Positions 47,748 to 61,578 of a DNA stretch of 64,000 nt are shown here, piece after piece. The notes under the pieces were generated by a model. It saw only the letters and a list, made by a program, of their open reading frames with translations, made no database searches and was not told the origin of the DNA. Both the position numbers and the translations under genes were made by a program. The stretch is from Halomonas sp. (lineage in GTDB: Bacteria; Pseudomonadota; Gammaproteobacteria; Pseudomonadales; Halomonadaceae): the NCBI GenBank assembly GCA_018401555.1, contig JAGYKP010000080.1:1-64000 (forward strand), given 5' to 3'. Each line of letters begins with the position of its first letter. Position 1 is the stretch's first letter.

Positions 47748-48137
47748 TTACTCGGCAGGCGCGTAGGAGCCGTCCTCGCGGTGCACTTCCTTGCCGCTCA
47801 GGCCCGGCGTGAAGACACAGGCCAGATGCATGGTCTTGTGGGCGCGCAGCAGGTGCTCGTCGTGCTGGTCGAGGATATAGATGTCGCCCGGCTTGATCGG
47901 CCAGATCTTGCCGTCGGCCAGGGTCTCCACTTCGCCCTCGCCCTCGATGCAGTAGACCGCCTCGAAGTGGTGCTTGTAGTGGATATGGGTCTCGGTACCC
48001 TCGAAGATACGAGTGATATGGAAGGAGCAGTTGCCGCCATCATCGGCCAGCGACAGGCGGGTGCTGTCCCAGTTGCCGTTCTCGGCGGTGACCAGGCGGT
48101 CGGTCTTGCGGCACTCCTCGAGATTGCGAACGATCAT
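47748..48137 (-). CDS. ectC: L-ectoine synthase
   Basis: This 129-residue cupin enzyme closes N-gamma-acetyl-diaminobutyrate into the osmolyte ectoine. Key cupin residues are in [20 protein letters not shown] and [16 protein letters not shown] (iron-binding Glu, Tyr and His). The N-terminus [16 protein letters not shown] is family-standard. It is the last gene of ectABC and is separated from ectB by 90 nt. A good AAGGAG site lies 6-8 nt before the ATG. Confidence 0.97.
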   Translation of the reverse strand: MIVRNLEECRKTDRLVTAENGNWDSTRLSLADDGGNCSFHITRIFEGTETHIHYKHHFEAVYCIEGEGEVETLADGKIWPIKPGDIYILDQHDEHLLRAHKTMHLACVFTPGLSGKEVHREDGSYAPAE

Positions 48138-48227
48138 ATCTATCTCCTTGAAATTCGGTGGCGGCGCGATCGGCGAAGATGATCGGCCGAGTGCTGGGCG
48201 GACCGCCGGGGCGGCCCGTTCAGGATA

Positions 48228-50160
<1,933 letters not shown>

Positions 50161-50192
50161 GGGCGGTGTTCGCTTCGGCGATGTCGGGGAGG

Positions 50193-50220
50193 ATTATACC
50201 AAGCGTTCGGCAAATCTCAA
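50193..50220 (-). promoter_or_regulatory. Sigma70-type promoter of ectABC
   Basis: On the minus strand a perfect -10 TATAAT (50193-50198) and a -35 TTGAGA (50215-50220) are separated by 16 nt, and the -10 lies about 33 nt before the ectA start. An AT-rich stretch upstream (50231-50265) may hold osmotic control sites or a second promoter. In H. elongata ectA is driven by a housekeeping and an osmotic sigma promoter. Confidence 0.75.
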
Positions 50221-50248
50221 ATCTGCCATTATTTTGCGGGGCGTGATC

Positions 50249-50265
50249 CATAATAAAAAATTATG
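50249..50265. repeat. Inverted repeat CATAAT-N5-ATTATG upstream of ectA
   Basis: This 6-bp inverted repeat has an AAAAA spacer and lies about 30-45 nt upstream of the -35. It has the same half-sites as 42404-42419. It is a candidate activator or regulator site. Confidence 0.45.
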
Positions 50266-50439
50266 TGAGCATCTCGGCTGGCAGTCGATTCCGCTCGGCG
50301 GCTCGACCCACACGGCTGTTGTGACTGCCGTCGGCAGCCATCGGATCACCTGCCCTGCCTCTTCAGTCTAGTCTAGTCCAGCCGGCCGATGGCGGCGCCA
50401 ACGCGCTGGAGCCGCCCGAAGGCGGCCCCAGGGTAGCGC

Positions 50440-51819
50440 TCAGCGCCGGGTCGGCGTGCGCATGGTGACGAACTCCTCGGCGCCGGTCGGGTGGATACCC
50501 ACGGTGGTGTCGAAGTCGGCCTTGGTGAGCCCGGCCTTCACGGCGATGGCGATACCCTGGATCACCTCGCCGGCCTCCTCGCCCACCATATGGGCGCCTA
50601 CCACCACGTCGCTTGCATCGGCGACGATCAGCTTCATCAGGCAGCGCTCGGCGCTCCCCGACAGGGTGTGCTTCATGGGACGGAAGTCGGCGCTGTAGAC
50701 GCGGATCTCGCCGAACTGCTCCCGGGCCTCCTCCTCGGAGAGCCCCACGGTACCGATGTTGGGGTGGCAGAACACCGCGGTGGGGATGTTGGCGTAGTTC
50801 AGCGGTGTGGTCGGCGGCGTGTCCTCGAAGTGGCAGCGCACCAGGTGCATGGCCTCGGCCAGCGCCACCGGGGTGAGTTCCGGCCCGCCGGTGACATCGC
50901 CCAGGGCCAGCACCGAGGGCAGCGAACTCTCGAAGCGCTCGTTGACCTTGATATAGCCGCCGTCGTCCAGCGCCACGCCCAGGGTGTCCAGCCCCAGTCC
51001 CTCCAGGTGCGGGCGGCGCCCGGTGGCGGCCAGCACCGCATCCACCTCCAGGATCTCGCCGTCGGTCAGGGTCACCGCCAGGCCTCCCTCGACCTTGTCG
51101 ATGCGCTCGATGTTGGTCTCGAAATGCAGCTGGACCCCCTTCTGGCGCATCTGGTCGCGGGTGAATTCGCGCACCTCATGGTCGAAGCCGCGCAGGAACA
51201 GCTCACCGCGGTAGATGAGGTGGGTGTCGCTGCCCAGGCCGTTGAAGATGCTGGCGAACTCCACGGCGATATAGCCGCCGCCCAGCACCAGGAAGCGCTC
51301 GGGGAAGCTCTCCAGGTCGAACACCTCGTTGGAGCTCACGGCCAGCTCGCTGCCGGGAAATTCCGGCACCCAGGGCCAGCCCCCAACGGCGACCAGGATC
51401 TTCTCGGCGCTGTGCACCTCGTCGCCTACCGCGACGCGATGAGCGTCGAGCACCCGGGCGCGGCCATTGATCAGGCGCACGCCGGCGCCGTCGAGCAGCC
51501 GGGCATAGATGCCGTTGAGCCGCTTGATCTCGCCCACCTTGTTGTCGCGCAGGGTCGGCCAGTCGAAGCTCGGTGCCTCGGCCAGTCGCCAGCCGAAGCC
51601 TTCGGCATCCTCGAAGGCATCATGGAAGTGGGCGGCATAGGAGTAGAGCTTCTTGGGCACGCAGCCCACGTTGACGCAGGTACCCCCCAGGTAGCGTTCC
51701 TCCGCCACGGCCACCCGGGCACCGGCTGCGGCGGCGGTGCGTGCCGCCCGCACGCCGCCGGAGCCGGCGCCGATCACGAAGAGATCCCAGTCGTAGGTGG
51801 TTGATTCGAGGTCGGACAC
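50440..51819 (-). CDS. gor: Glutathione-disulfide reductase
   Basis: This 459-residue FAD/NADPH enzyme reduces glutathione disulfide. It has the FAD loop [17 protein letters not shown], the redox disulfide [13 protein letters not shown], the NADPH loop [20 protein letters not shown], and a C-terminal interface with the catalytic [10 protein letters not shown]. Start is the GTG at 51819 with GGAG 7 nt upstream; sequence above it in frame is not coding. It stands alone between ectABC and carbonic anhydrase and is full length. Confidence 0.95.
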   Translation of the reverse strand: MSDLESTTYDWDLFVIGAGSGGVRAARTAAAAGARVAVAEERYLGGTCVNVGCVPKKLYSYAAHFHDAFEDAEGFGWRLAEAPSFDWPTLRDNKVGEIKRLNGIYARLLDGAGVRLINGRARVLDAHRVAVGDEVHSAEKILVAVGGWPWVPEFPGSELAVSSNEVFDLESFPERFLVLGGGYIAVEFASIFNGLGSDTHLIYRGELFLRGFDHEVREFTRDQMRQKGVQLHFETNIERIDKVEGGLAVTLTDGEILEVDAVLAATGRRPHLEGLGLDTLGVALDDGGYIKVNERFESSLPSVLALGDVTGGPELTPVALAEAMHLVRCHFEDTPPTTPLNYANIPTAVFCHPNIGTVGLSEEEAREQFGEIRVYSADFRPMKHTLSGSAERCLMKLIVADASDVVVGAHMVGEEAGEVIQGIAIAVKAGLTKADFDTTVGIHPTGAEEFVTMRTPTRR

Positions 51820-52003
51820 GGTGTCGCTCCTTGTCGTGGGCGCTGGGCCCTGGATTCGATGCGGCGATGATAGCAGCGATGGCGTGGCAACGGCATGGCG
51901 GCGCCGCGTCACACGGCGCACCCTGACGTGTTGACCGCTCCCCGGGGGGACGGTAAAAGAGGCGCCAACTCGCACTACCTCATCACCCGAACCGAGGCCC
52001 ACC

Positions 52004-52651
52004 ATGAGAAAGGAAATCGAGACCCTGCTGGAGAACAACCGCGCCTGGGCCGAGGACATCAGTCGCGACGATCCTGATTTCTTCAACCGGCTGTCAAACC
52101 AGCAGAATCCCGACTATCTGTGGATCGGCTGCTCGGACAGCCGCGTCCCCGCCAACCAGATCATCGCCCTGCCCCCCGGCGAGGTCTTCGTGCACCGTAA
52201 CGTCGCCAACCTGGTGCACCACAACGACCTCAATGCCCTCTCCGTCCTGCAGTATGCCGTGGACGTCCTCAAGGTGCGCCATATCATGGTGGTGGGCCAC
52301 TACGGCTGCGGGGGCGTGCGTGCCGCCATCGAAGGTGGCGACAACGGCCTGGTCGACAACTGGCTGCACTCGGTTCGCGAGCTCTACTACCAGCACCGCG
52401 ACGAGCTGGCACCACTGCCGATCGACGAGCGCGTCGACCGCATGTGCGAGCTCAATGCGCGCGCCCAGGTAACCCGCCTGAGCCGCACCAAGATCATCCA
52501 GCACGCCTGGCAGCGCGGCCAGCAGATCTGGCTCCACGGCTGGGTCTACGGGCTGGCCGACGGCCGTGTCAAGGATCTCGACTGTACCATCGCCGGCCTC
52601 GACGAGGCGGCGGACCTCTATCGCATCAGGCGTGCCACCCCCGCTGGCTGA
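52004..52651 (+). CDS. can: Beta-class carbonic anhydrase
   Basis: This 215-residue zinc enzyme interconverts CO2 and bicarbonate. Zinc ligands and catalytic residues are in [13 protein letters not shown] (Cys, Asp, Arg) and [13 protein letters not shown] (His, Cys). [16 protein letters not shown] is the usual connecting loop. It is a single gene divergent from gor and could serve pH or bicarbonate supply. The frame is intact. Confidence 0.96.
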   Translation: MRKEIETLLENNRAWAEDISRDDPDFFNRLSNQQNPDYLWIGCSDSRVPANQIIALPPGEVFVHRNVANLVHHNDLNALSVLQYAVDVLKVRHIMVVGHYGCGGVRAAIEGGDNGLVDNWLHSVRELYYQHRDELAPLPIDERVDRMCELNARAQVTRLSRTKIIQHAWQRGQQIWLHGWVYGLADGRVKDLDCTIAGLDEAADLYRIRRATPAG

Positions 52652-52657
52652 GTGCCG

Positions 52658-52696
52658 CGGCGGGCCATCCACCCGCGTCGGGTGGGTGGCCTGCCG
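52658..52696 (+). terminator. Terminator after carbonic anhydrase gene
   Basis: An approximately 17-bp stem with two G-T pairs (52658-52674 with 52680-52696) and a 5-nt loop begins 6 nt after the stop and is followed by an AT-rich stretch. It should separate can from the dpp operon. Confidence 0.65.
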
Positions 52697-52810
52697 ATAT
52701 TCAACTTTCGTATTAGCTCATGCCGCTCGATTCATCCCGCGCATGACGCCAGTCGGAATTTCGATTGTGCCGTGCCCTGTCGTGTCTCTATGTTGAAGGT
52801 TGCAACGCCC

Positions 52811-52829
52811 GTGCGCGGTGATCGCGCAC
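52811..52829 (+). promoter_or_regulatory. Hairpin in the 5' leader of dppA
   Basis: A 7-bp stem (52811-52817 with 52823-52829) with a GTGAT loop sits about 30 nt before the dppA ATG. It may stabilise the message or regulate translation. A weak promoter-like pair (TTGTGC, then TATGTT) lies just upstream. Confidence 0.35.
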
Positions 52830-52857
52830 CAACAACAACCTCGAAAGGGAACCCGAC

Positions 52858-54438
52858 ATGAAGTTCAAGCGCACCCTCCTGGCCGCCGTCGTCGGCGCCA
52901 CCATGACCGGCGCGGCCCTGCTTCCGGCCACTGCCAGTGCGGAGACCACCCTGCGCATGGCCTACGATGCCGACCCGGTCTCGCTGGATATCCATGAGCA
53001 GCTCTCCGGTGGCATCCTGCAGCTGTCGCACATGACTCACGACCCGCTGGTCCGCTGGACCCAGGACCTGGAGTTCGAGCCGCGCCTGGCCACCGCCTGG
53101 GAGCAGGTCGACGACACCACCATGCGCATGACCCTGCGCGAGGGTGTCGAATTCCACACCGGCAACGCCTTCACCGCCGAGGATGTGGTGTGGACCGTGG
53201 AGCGCCTCAAGCGTAGCCCCGACTTCAAGGCGATCTTCGCGCCCATCGAGAGCGTCACCGCCGTGGACGCGACCACCGTGGAGTTCAGGACCGCCGAGCC
53301 CTACCCGCTGCTGCTCAATCTCGCGACCTATATCTTCCCCATGGACAGCGAGTTCTACTCGGGCAACGACGAGGACGGCGACCCCAAGGACGAGATCGTC
53401 AAGAACGGCAACTCCTTCGCCTCCGCGAACCTCTCGGGCACCGGCCCCTACACCGTGGTCGAGCACCGCAAGGGCACCCGCATGGAGTTCGCCCGCAATC
53501 CGAACTACTGGGACAGCGAGTCGCCGGGCAACGTCGACACCATCGTGTTGACCCCGATCAGCGAGAACGCCACCCGCGTGGCCGCCCTGCTCTCCGGTGA
53601 CGTCGACTTCATCGCCCCGGTGCCGCCCAACGACCTGGATCGCGTGCGCGAGAGCGAGGATGCCGAGCTGGTCACCATGTCGGGCACTCGCATCATCTTC
53701 TTCCATATGGACCAGAATCGCGTCGAGGCCTTCCAGGATCCGCGCGTGCGCCAGGCCTTCGACTTCGCGGTGAACCAGGATGCCATCGCCGACCGCCTGA
53801 TGAAGGGCTTCGCCACCCCAGCGGCGCAGTTCTCCCCCGAGGGTTACGCGGGCCATATCGAGTCGCTGGAGCGCCGTTACGACCTCGAGAAGGCCCAGGC
53901 ACTGATGGAGGAGGCGGGCTACGCCGATGGCTTCGAGATCACCATGATGGCGCCCAACAACCGCTACGTGAACGATGCCAAGATCGCCCAGGCCGTGGCC
54001 ACCATGCTGGCGCGCATCAACGTCGACGTCGATCTCAAGACCCTGCCCAAGGCGCAGTACTGGGGCGAGTATGACGACCGCGCCGCCGACATGATGCTGA
54101 TCGGCTGGCACGCCGACACCGAGGACAGCGCCAACTTCCACGAGTACCTCACCGCCTGTCCGGATGCCGACAGTGGTGCCGGCCAGTACAACGCCGGCAA
54201 CTACTGCAACCCGGAGCTCGACAAGCTGGTCGCCGAGGCCAACCTCGAGGTCGACCTCGAGAAGCGTGCCGAGATGCTCCAGCAGGTCGAACAGACCCTC
54301 TACGACGAGGCTGCCTTCGTGCCCCTGCACTGGCAGGATCTGGCCTGGGCCGCGGCACCCAACGTCAATATCGAGCCGGTACTCAACGTGATGAACTTCC
54401 CCTACCTCGGGGACCTGGTCATCGACGAGCAGGAGTGA
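52858..54438 (+). CDS. ABC transporter peptide-binding protein (DppA/OppA family)
   Basis: This 526-residue periplasmic solute-binding protein is of the extracellular family 5. It has a signal peptide (KRTLLAAVVGATMTGAALLPATASA) and the family stretch MAYDADPVSLDIHEQLSG, then the LAPW-like FEPRLATAWEQVDDTTMRMTLREGVEFHTGNAFTAEDVVWT segment. It should bind dipeptides or similar ligands for the downstream permease and ATPase genes. It is the first gene of a five-gene operon. The exact ligand cannot be told. Two cysteines near the C-terminus may form a disulfide. Confidence 0.93.
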   Translation: MKFKRTLLAAVVGATMTGAALLPATASAETTLRMAYDADPVSLDIHEQLSGGILQLSHMTHDPLVRWTQDLEFEPRLATAWEQVDDTTMRMTLREGVEFHTGNAFTAEDVVWTVERLKRSPDFKAIFAPIESVTAVDATTVEFRTAEPYPLLLNLATYIFPMDSEFYSGNDEDGDPKDEIVKNGNSFASANLSGTGPYTVVEHRKGTRMEFARNPNYWDSESPGNVDTIVLTPISENATRVAALLSGDVDFIAPVPPNDLDRVRESEDAELVTMSGTRIIFFHMDQNRVEAFQDPRVRQAFDFAVNQDAIADRLMKGFATPAAQFSPEGYAGHIESLERRYDLEKAQALMEEAGYADGFEITMMAPNNRYVNDAKIAQAVATMLARINVDVDLKTLPKAQYWGEYDDRAADMMLIGWHADTEDSANFHEYLTACPDADSGAGQYNAGNYCNPELDKLVAEANLEVDLEKRAEMLQQVEQTLYDEAAFVPLHWQDLAWAAAPNVNIEPVLNVMNFPYLGDLVIDEQE

Positions 54439-54552
54439 TCCCGACGCCGGCCCGCCGGGCCGGCGCCATCCCGGTCATTCGCCACCCCAGACAACGAGCG
54501 ACGCACTCCGGCCGCGAGTGCGTCGCCGCCTGTACGCCCACAGGACACCTTC

Positions 54553-55599
54553 ATGATCGCCTTCCTGATCAAGCGCCTCTTCCATGCGCTGCTGGTGATG
54601 TTCGTCATCAGCATCATCGCCTTCTCCATCCAGGACAACCTCGGCGACCCCATTCAGCAGATGGTCGGCCAGTCGGTGCCGGAGAGCGAGCGCGAGGCCC
54701 TGCGCGAGCAGCTCGGCCTCAACGACCCCTTCCTGGTCCAGTACCTGCGCTTCGCGAAGAACGCCGCCCAGCTCGACTTCGGCTACTCATACATCTTCAA
54801 CGAGCCGACCACCGAGGTGGTGCTGCGCCACCTGCCGGCGACCCTGGAGCTGGTGGCCGCCACCACCCTGCTGATCGTGCTGCTGTCGGTGCCCATCGGG
54901 GTCTACAGCGCCATCAGGCCGCGTGCCCTGCTGTCGCGATTCTTCATGGGGGTCTCCATCGTCGGCATCTCGATCCCGGTGTTCCTCACCGCCATCGTGC
55001 TGATCCAGCTGTTCGCCATCGGCGTGACCTGGACCCCCTTCCCCGCCGATACCGGCTGGGGTAGCTGGCTCAACGACCTGATCACCACCGACGGCGGGAT
55101 GCCCGCCTACGGACGCGGTGATCCGGTGCATGTCTTCGGCACCTGGTATACCAACTTCGCCTCCACCGAGGGCCTGGTCTATCTGGTGCTGCCCGCCATC
55201 TCGCTGGCCTCGATCATGCTGCCGCTGTTCATTCGCCTGATCCGCGCCGAGATGCTCGAGGTGCTGCAGTCGGAGTACGTGAAGTTCGCCCGGGCCAAGG
55301 GCATCAGCCTGCGGCGCATCTACTTCCTGCACGCGCTCAAGAACACCATGCTGCCGGTGATCACCGTGGGCGGGGTGCAGATCGGCACCCTGGTCGCCTA
55401 CACCATCCTCACCGAGACGGTCTTCCAGTGGCCCGGCATGGGGCTGATGTTCCTCAACGCCATCAACCGCTCGGATATCCCGCTGATCGTCACCTACCTG
55501 ATGATCGTGGGCCTGATCTTCGTGATCACCAATACGCTGGTCGACCTGATCTACGGCCTGGTCAACCCCACCGTCAAGCTGACAGGCAAGCCCGCATGA
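54553..55599 (+). CDS. Peptide ABC transporter permease (DppB-like)
   Basis: This 348-residue inner membrane protein has about six helices, starting MIAFLIKRLFHALLVMFVISIIAF, the standard DppB N-terminus. The cytoplasmic EAA loop is YVKFARAKGISLRRIYFLHALKNTMLPVITV. It forms the channel with the following DppC-like subunit. Its TGA overlaps the next ATG by 4 nt. The spacer from the binding-protein gene (54439-54552) has no strong hairpin. Confidence 0.94.
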   Translation: MIAFLIKRLFHALLVMFVISIIAFSIQDNLGDPIQQMVGQSVPESEREALREQLGLNDPFLVQYLRFAKNAAQLDFGYSYIFNEPTTEVVLRHLPATLELVAATTLLIVLLSVPIGVYSAIRPRALLSRFFMGVSIVGISIPVFLTAIVLIQLFAIGVTWTPFPADTGWGSWLNDLITTDGGMPAYGRGDPVHVFGTWYTNFASTEGLVYLVLPAISLASIMLPLFIRLIRAEMLEVLQSEYVKFARAKGISLRRIYFLHALKNTMLPVITVGGVQIGTLVAYTILTETVFQWPGMGLMFLNAINRSDIPLIVTYLMIVGLIFVITNTLVDLIYGLVNPTVKLTGKPA

Positions 55600-56551
55600 C
55601 TACCCAGACCTCTCCCCAGCAGACCGCCCCCTGCCGAGCCGCTGGGAGCGCCTGCGCGACTCCTACCTGCTCTACAGCTTCAAGCGCGACCCGATCGCCC
55701 AGCTCAGCCTGCTGGTGTTCATCGTCTTCGTGGCCTGCGCCGTGCTGGCGCCCTGGCTGGCGCCGATGAACCCCTACGACCTGGCACAGATCGATATCAT
55801 GGCCTCGGAGCTGCCGCCCTTCTGGATCGACGGCAGCGACCCCGCCTACCGGATGGGCACCGATGCCCAGGGGCGCGACCTGCTCTCCACCATCCTGTAT
55901 GGCGCCCGGGTGTCGCTGATCATCGGCTTCGGTGCCGTGGCCCTGCAGGCGCTGCTGGGCGTGGTGTTCGGCCTGATGGCCGGCTACCTGGGAGGGCGTA
56001 TCGACGCCTTCCTGATGCGCCTGGCCGATATCCAGCTCTCCTTCTCCACCCTGATGGTGGCCATCGTGGTCGGCGCCCTGGTCAAGGCGATCTTCGGCGG
56101 CGCCACCTTCAGTGCCTACGCGGTGCCGCTGCTGGTGCTGATCATCGGGCTGGCCGAGTGGCCGCAGTACGCGCGCACCGTGCGCGCCTCGGTGCTCGCC
56201 GAGAAGGGCAAGGAGTACGTGGACGCCGCGCGCACCATGGGCCTGCCCAGCCAGCGCATCATGTTCCGCCACATCCTGCCCAACACCCTGTCGCCGATCT
56301 TCGTCATCTCCACGGTGCAGGTGGCCAACGCCATCATCTCCGAGGCCGCCCTCTCCTTCCTGGGGCTGGGCATGCCGGAGACCCACCCGTCGCTGGGCTC
56401 GCTGATCAAGTCGGGCTTCGACTACATCCAGTCTGGCTCGTGGTGGATCACCCTGATCCCGGGGGCCGTGCTGGTGGTGCTGGTGCTGGTCATCAACCTG
56501 CTCGGCGACTGGCTGCGTGATGTTCTCAACCCGCGACTCTACAAGGGCTGA
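55596..56551 (+). CDS. Peptide ABC transporter permease (DppC-like; frameshifted)
   Basis: This is a DppC-type permease of about 318 residues. The cytoplasmic N-terminus reads MTTQTSPQQTAP and, after a break near 55628-55634 in a run of C, LPSRWERLRDSYLLYSFKRDPIAQLSLL. The helix VFIVFVACAVLAPWLAP and the AYRMGTDAQGRDLLSTILYGARVSL loop follow. The EAA loop is EYVDAARTMGLPSQRIMFRHILPN. It overlaps dppB by 4 nt. It pairs with the upstream permease. Confidence 0.92.
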
Positions 56552-56555
56552 TGCC

Positions 56556-58636
<2,081 letters not shown>

Positions 58637-58688
58637 GCCGGCATGGCATCTGGCATAATGCCCCTTTGGCACGGCGTCGGGAGAGGAT

Positions 58689-59599
58689 ATGGAGCTGCGC
58701 TGGCTCGAGGACTTCATAGCGCTGGCGCGCACGCGGCACTTCTCGCGAGCCGCCGAGCAGCAGAACGTCACTCAGCCGACGTTCTCTCGTCGCATCAAGC
58801 TGCTCGAGGAGGAGATGGGCACCGTGCTGGTTAACCGCCAGACCCTGCCCCTCTCGCTGACCCCGGCCGGGGAGGAGTTCCTGGACCTGTGCCACACCGT
58901 GACTCAGCGGGTCGACGAGAGCCGGCGACGCCTCGCCCAGCTGGCCGACCAGCACGCTGGACGCATCCGTCTGGCGGCTCCCCAGAGCCTGCTGAGCCAC
59001 TTCCTGCCCACCTGGCTGGGCCAGTGGCCGGTGCCGCCGCCGATCACCCCTGACCTGCGCGCCACCGGCTGGCTGGTGGACGACTCCTTCCGGGCCCTGG
59101 CCCGCGACGAATGCGATCTGTTGCTGTGCTACTGGCCATGCCCCCCTGCGGTATCGAGCCGGACATGCAGGAGACCCTCTCCTGCCGGCTCGCCGGCGAG
59201 CGGCTGATTCCCGTCTCGCAACCGGAGGCGGACGGGAGCCCCTGCTTCGCGCTGGAAGGCGCCTCGCGCCTGCCGCTGATCGCCTATCATCCCCGCGGGC
59301 TGACCGCCGGCGCGATCCGCGCCCATCTAGCCCGGATCGACGACACCCCGGATTTCAGCATCCTCAACGAGAGCATCCAGAGCGGCAATGTCCGCGAGCT
59401 GGTCGCCCTGGGCTACGGCCTGGGCTGGCTGCCCGAATCCAGCGTGCGCATGGCGCTCGCCCGGGGGGACCTGGTGCCGGCCGGCGGCCAGCGCTGGCAG
59501 GTGCCGCTGGAGATCCGCCTGTTCCGGCGCGCCGACAACCAGCAACCGGCGGTGACGGCCCTGTGGGATGACCTCGCCACCCTTCATTCACCCGATTGA
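58689..59599 (+). CDS. LysR-family transcriptional regulator (frameshifted)
   Basis: This is a regulator of about 303 residues. The N-terminal winged helix-turn-helix is MELRWLEDFIALARTRHFSRAAEQQNVTQPTFSRRIKLLEEEMG, with effector-domain sequence after it. The frame breaks near 59130-59150 in a run of C; the other frame resumes with PPCGIEPDMQETLSCRLAGERLIPV. It is placed between the transporter and a dipeptidase-like gene, so control of peptide use is plausible but not shown. Confidence 0.9.
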
Positions 59600-59612
59600 G
59601 CCGAGCTCCACC

Positions 59613-60918
59613 ATGACATCCGATCTCGACACCCTGCAGGGGCGCCACCTCGACGCCCTGGAGCGTGACTACGCGCAGATTCTCGCCCGCCACTCCCTGG
59701 ACGGTGTGCTGATCCACAGCGGTCGGCCGCGCGCTCACTTCGGCGACGACCAGGAGGCGAGCTTCGCTGCCTACGGCCACTTCGTGCACTGGACCGGCCA
59801 GGCCCAACTGGCCCACAGCTGGCTGCTGGTTCGCCCGGGACAGGCACCACGTCTCTATCTGCATGCCCCGGAGGACTTCTGGCACCTGCCCGCCGCCCTG
59901 CCCGACGAGGCCTGGGTGGCACGCTTCGAGGTCGAGCGTGGCCGCTTCGAGGCGCCGCCGGTGCTGCCCGCCGGTCGCTTCCGCGGTCGTCGGCGACGTC
60001 GATGCCGCCACGGCCGGGGCCCTGGGGGCGCAGGCCAACCCTCCCGGCCTGGTGGCGGCGCTGGATGAGCTCAGGGTGCGCAAGAGCGACTACGAGACGG
60101 CCTGCATCGCCGAGGCCAATCGACGCGCCCTCAACGGGCCATGCTGCCGCCCGGCGCTGTTTCCTGGAGGGCGGCGCCGAGCTGGATATCCAGCTCGCCT
60201 ATCTCGGTGCCTCCCGCCAGCGCGAGGGCGAGCTGCCCTACGCCAACATCGTCGGGGTCAACGCCCACGGCGGGGTGCTGCACTACCAGCACTATGATCG
60301 CCAGGCACCCGGCGTGCATCACAGCCTGCTGGTCGATGCCGGTCATCGCCAGCGTGGCTACTGGCGCCGATATCACCCGCAGCTGGGCCGGACCCGACGC
60401 CGACCCGGCCTTCCAGCCGCTGGTCGACGGGGTCACCGCCATCAAGGATCGGCTGGGCGCGGCCCTGGCCCCGGGTGTCGACTTCGTCGCGCTGCAGGAG
60501 AGGCTGCACCAGCAGCTCGGAAACCCGCTGGTTGACCAGGGGATCGTGCGCGGCTCCGCGGAGAAGCGCGGTGGAGAGCGGCCTGACCCGCGCCTTCTGC
60601 CCCCACGGCCTGGGGCACCTGCTCGGCGTCCAGGTCCACGACGTGGCCGGTCGCGTCGATGCGGCGGGCCGCCCGCCGCCGCCGCCCGAGGCCCATCCGG
60701 CGTTGCGCCTGACGCGGTCACTGGAAGCGGGCATGGTGGTGACCATCGAGCCCGGGCTCTACGTGATCCCGATGCTGCTGGCACCCACCGTGGGCGGGTC
60801 TGACGTCGACTGGGGGCTGGTCGAGCGACTGGCCGGCCACGGCGGGATTCGCATCGAGGACAACCTGGTGGTCACCGCGGATGGTGCCCGCAATCTGACG
60901 CCCAGCGACGCTCGCTGA
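59613..60918 (+). CDS. pepQ: M24-family Xaa-Pro dipeptidase-like metalloenzyme (about four frameshifts)
   Basis: This is an enzyme of about 435 codons with a creatinase-like N-terminal domain (LERDYAQILARHSLDGVLIHSG, FVHWTGQAQLAHSWLLVRPG) and a pita-bread catalytic domain. Metal-site motifs are HHSLLVDAG and ADITRSW, CPHGLGHLLGVQVHD (His), and the EAGMVVTIEPGLYVIP and GGIRIEDNLVV glutamates. This fits PepQ, the Xaa-Pro dipeptidase. Breaks near 59978-59988, 60140-60150, 60355-60370 and 60555-60570 change frame but not content. Cluttered breaks lower certainty that it is functional. It is downstream of the dpp and LysR genes. Confidence 0.85.
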
Positions 60919-60936
60919 GCATGGCCCGTCGGCGCC

Positions 60937-61552
60937 TCAGCCGATCGGGCAGCTGACCCCGGTACCGCGCAGGCCGCAGTAGCCGCCGGGGTTCTTGTGC
61001 AGGTACTGCTGGTGGTACTCCTCGGCGTAGTAGAAGTCGGCACGCGGGGCGATCTCGGTGGTGATGCGCCCCCCGCCGGCCCGGGTCAGCGCCTGCTGGT
61101 AGGCGTCCCGGGTACGCTCGACGACCTCCCGCTGGGCTTCGTCCTGGGTGAGGATGATCGAGCGGTACTGGGGCCCGATATCGTTGCCCTGACGTTCACC
61201 CTGGGTAGGATCGTGGGCCTCCCAGAACACCTGCAGTAGACGCTCGAGGTCGATCTCGGCGGGATCAAACATCACCCGCACCACCTCGGCATGGCCGGTG
61301 AGTCCGGTGCAGGTCTCCTCGTAGGTGGGGTTGGGGGTGATGCCGCCGGCGTAGCCCACGGCGGTGACGTGCACGCCGGGCAGCTGCCAGCAACAGCCGC
61401 TCGGCCCCCCAGAAGCACCCCAGGCCCAGCACGATCTCCGCCATCCCCTCCGGAAAGGGCGGGGTCATGTCGCGGCCATTGACCGCATGCACGCCGCTGA
61501 TGGCCAGCGGTGTAACGCGTCCGGGCAGGGCCCGGCTGGGATCGAGGGTCAT
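60937..61552 (-). CDS. msrA: Peptide-methionine (S)-S-oxide reductase (frameshifted)
   Basis: This is a MsrA of about 205 codons that repairs methionine S-sulfoxide in proteins. The active-site motif [11 protein letters not shown] is at the N-terminal half. After a break near 61380-61395, [32 protein letters not shown] continues. [17 protein letters not shown] and the C-terminal [26 protein letters not shown] with resolving cysteines follow. It is convergent with the dipeptidase gene. Confidence 0.93.
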
Positions 61553-61578
61553 GACGTTCTCCTTCTCATGGCTGTTCG

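Noticed and set aside
50411..50426. Hairpin near the gor stop as a terminator
   Set aside because: Only a 6-bp stem is seen and no T-tract follows on the gor strand, so it is too weak to call.
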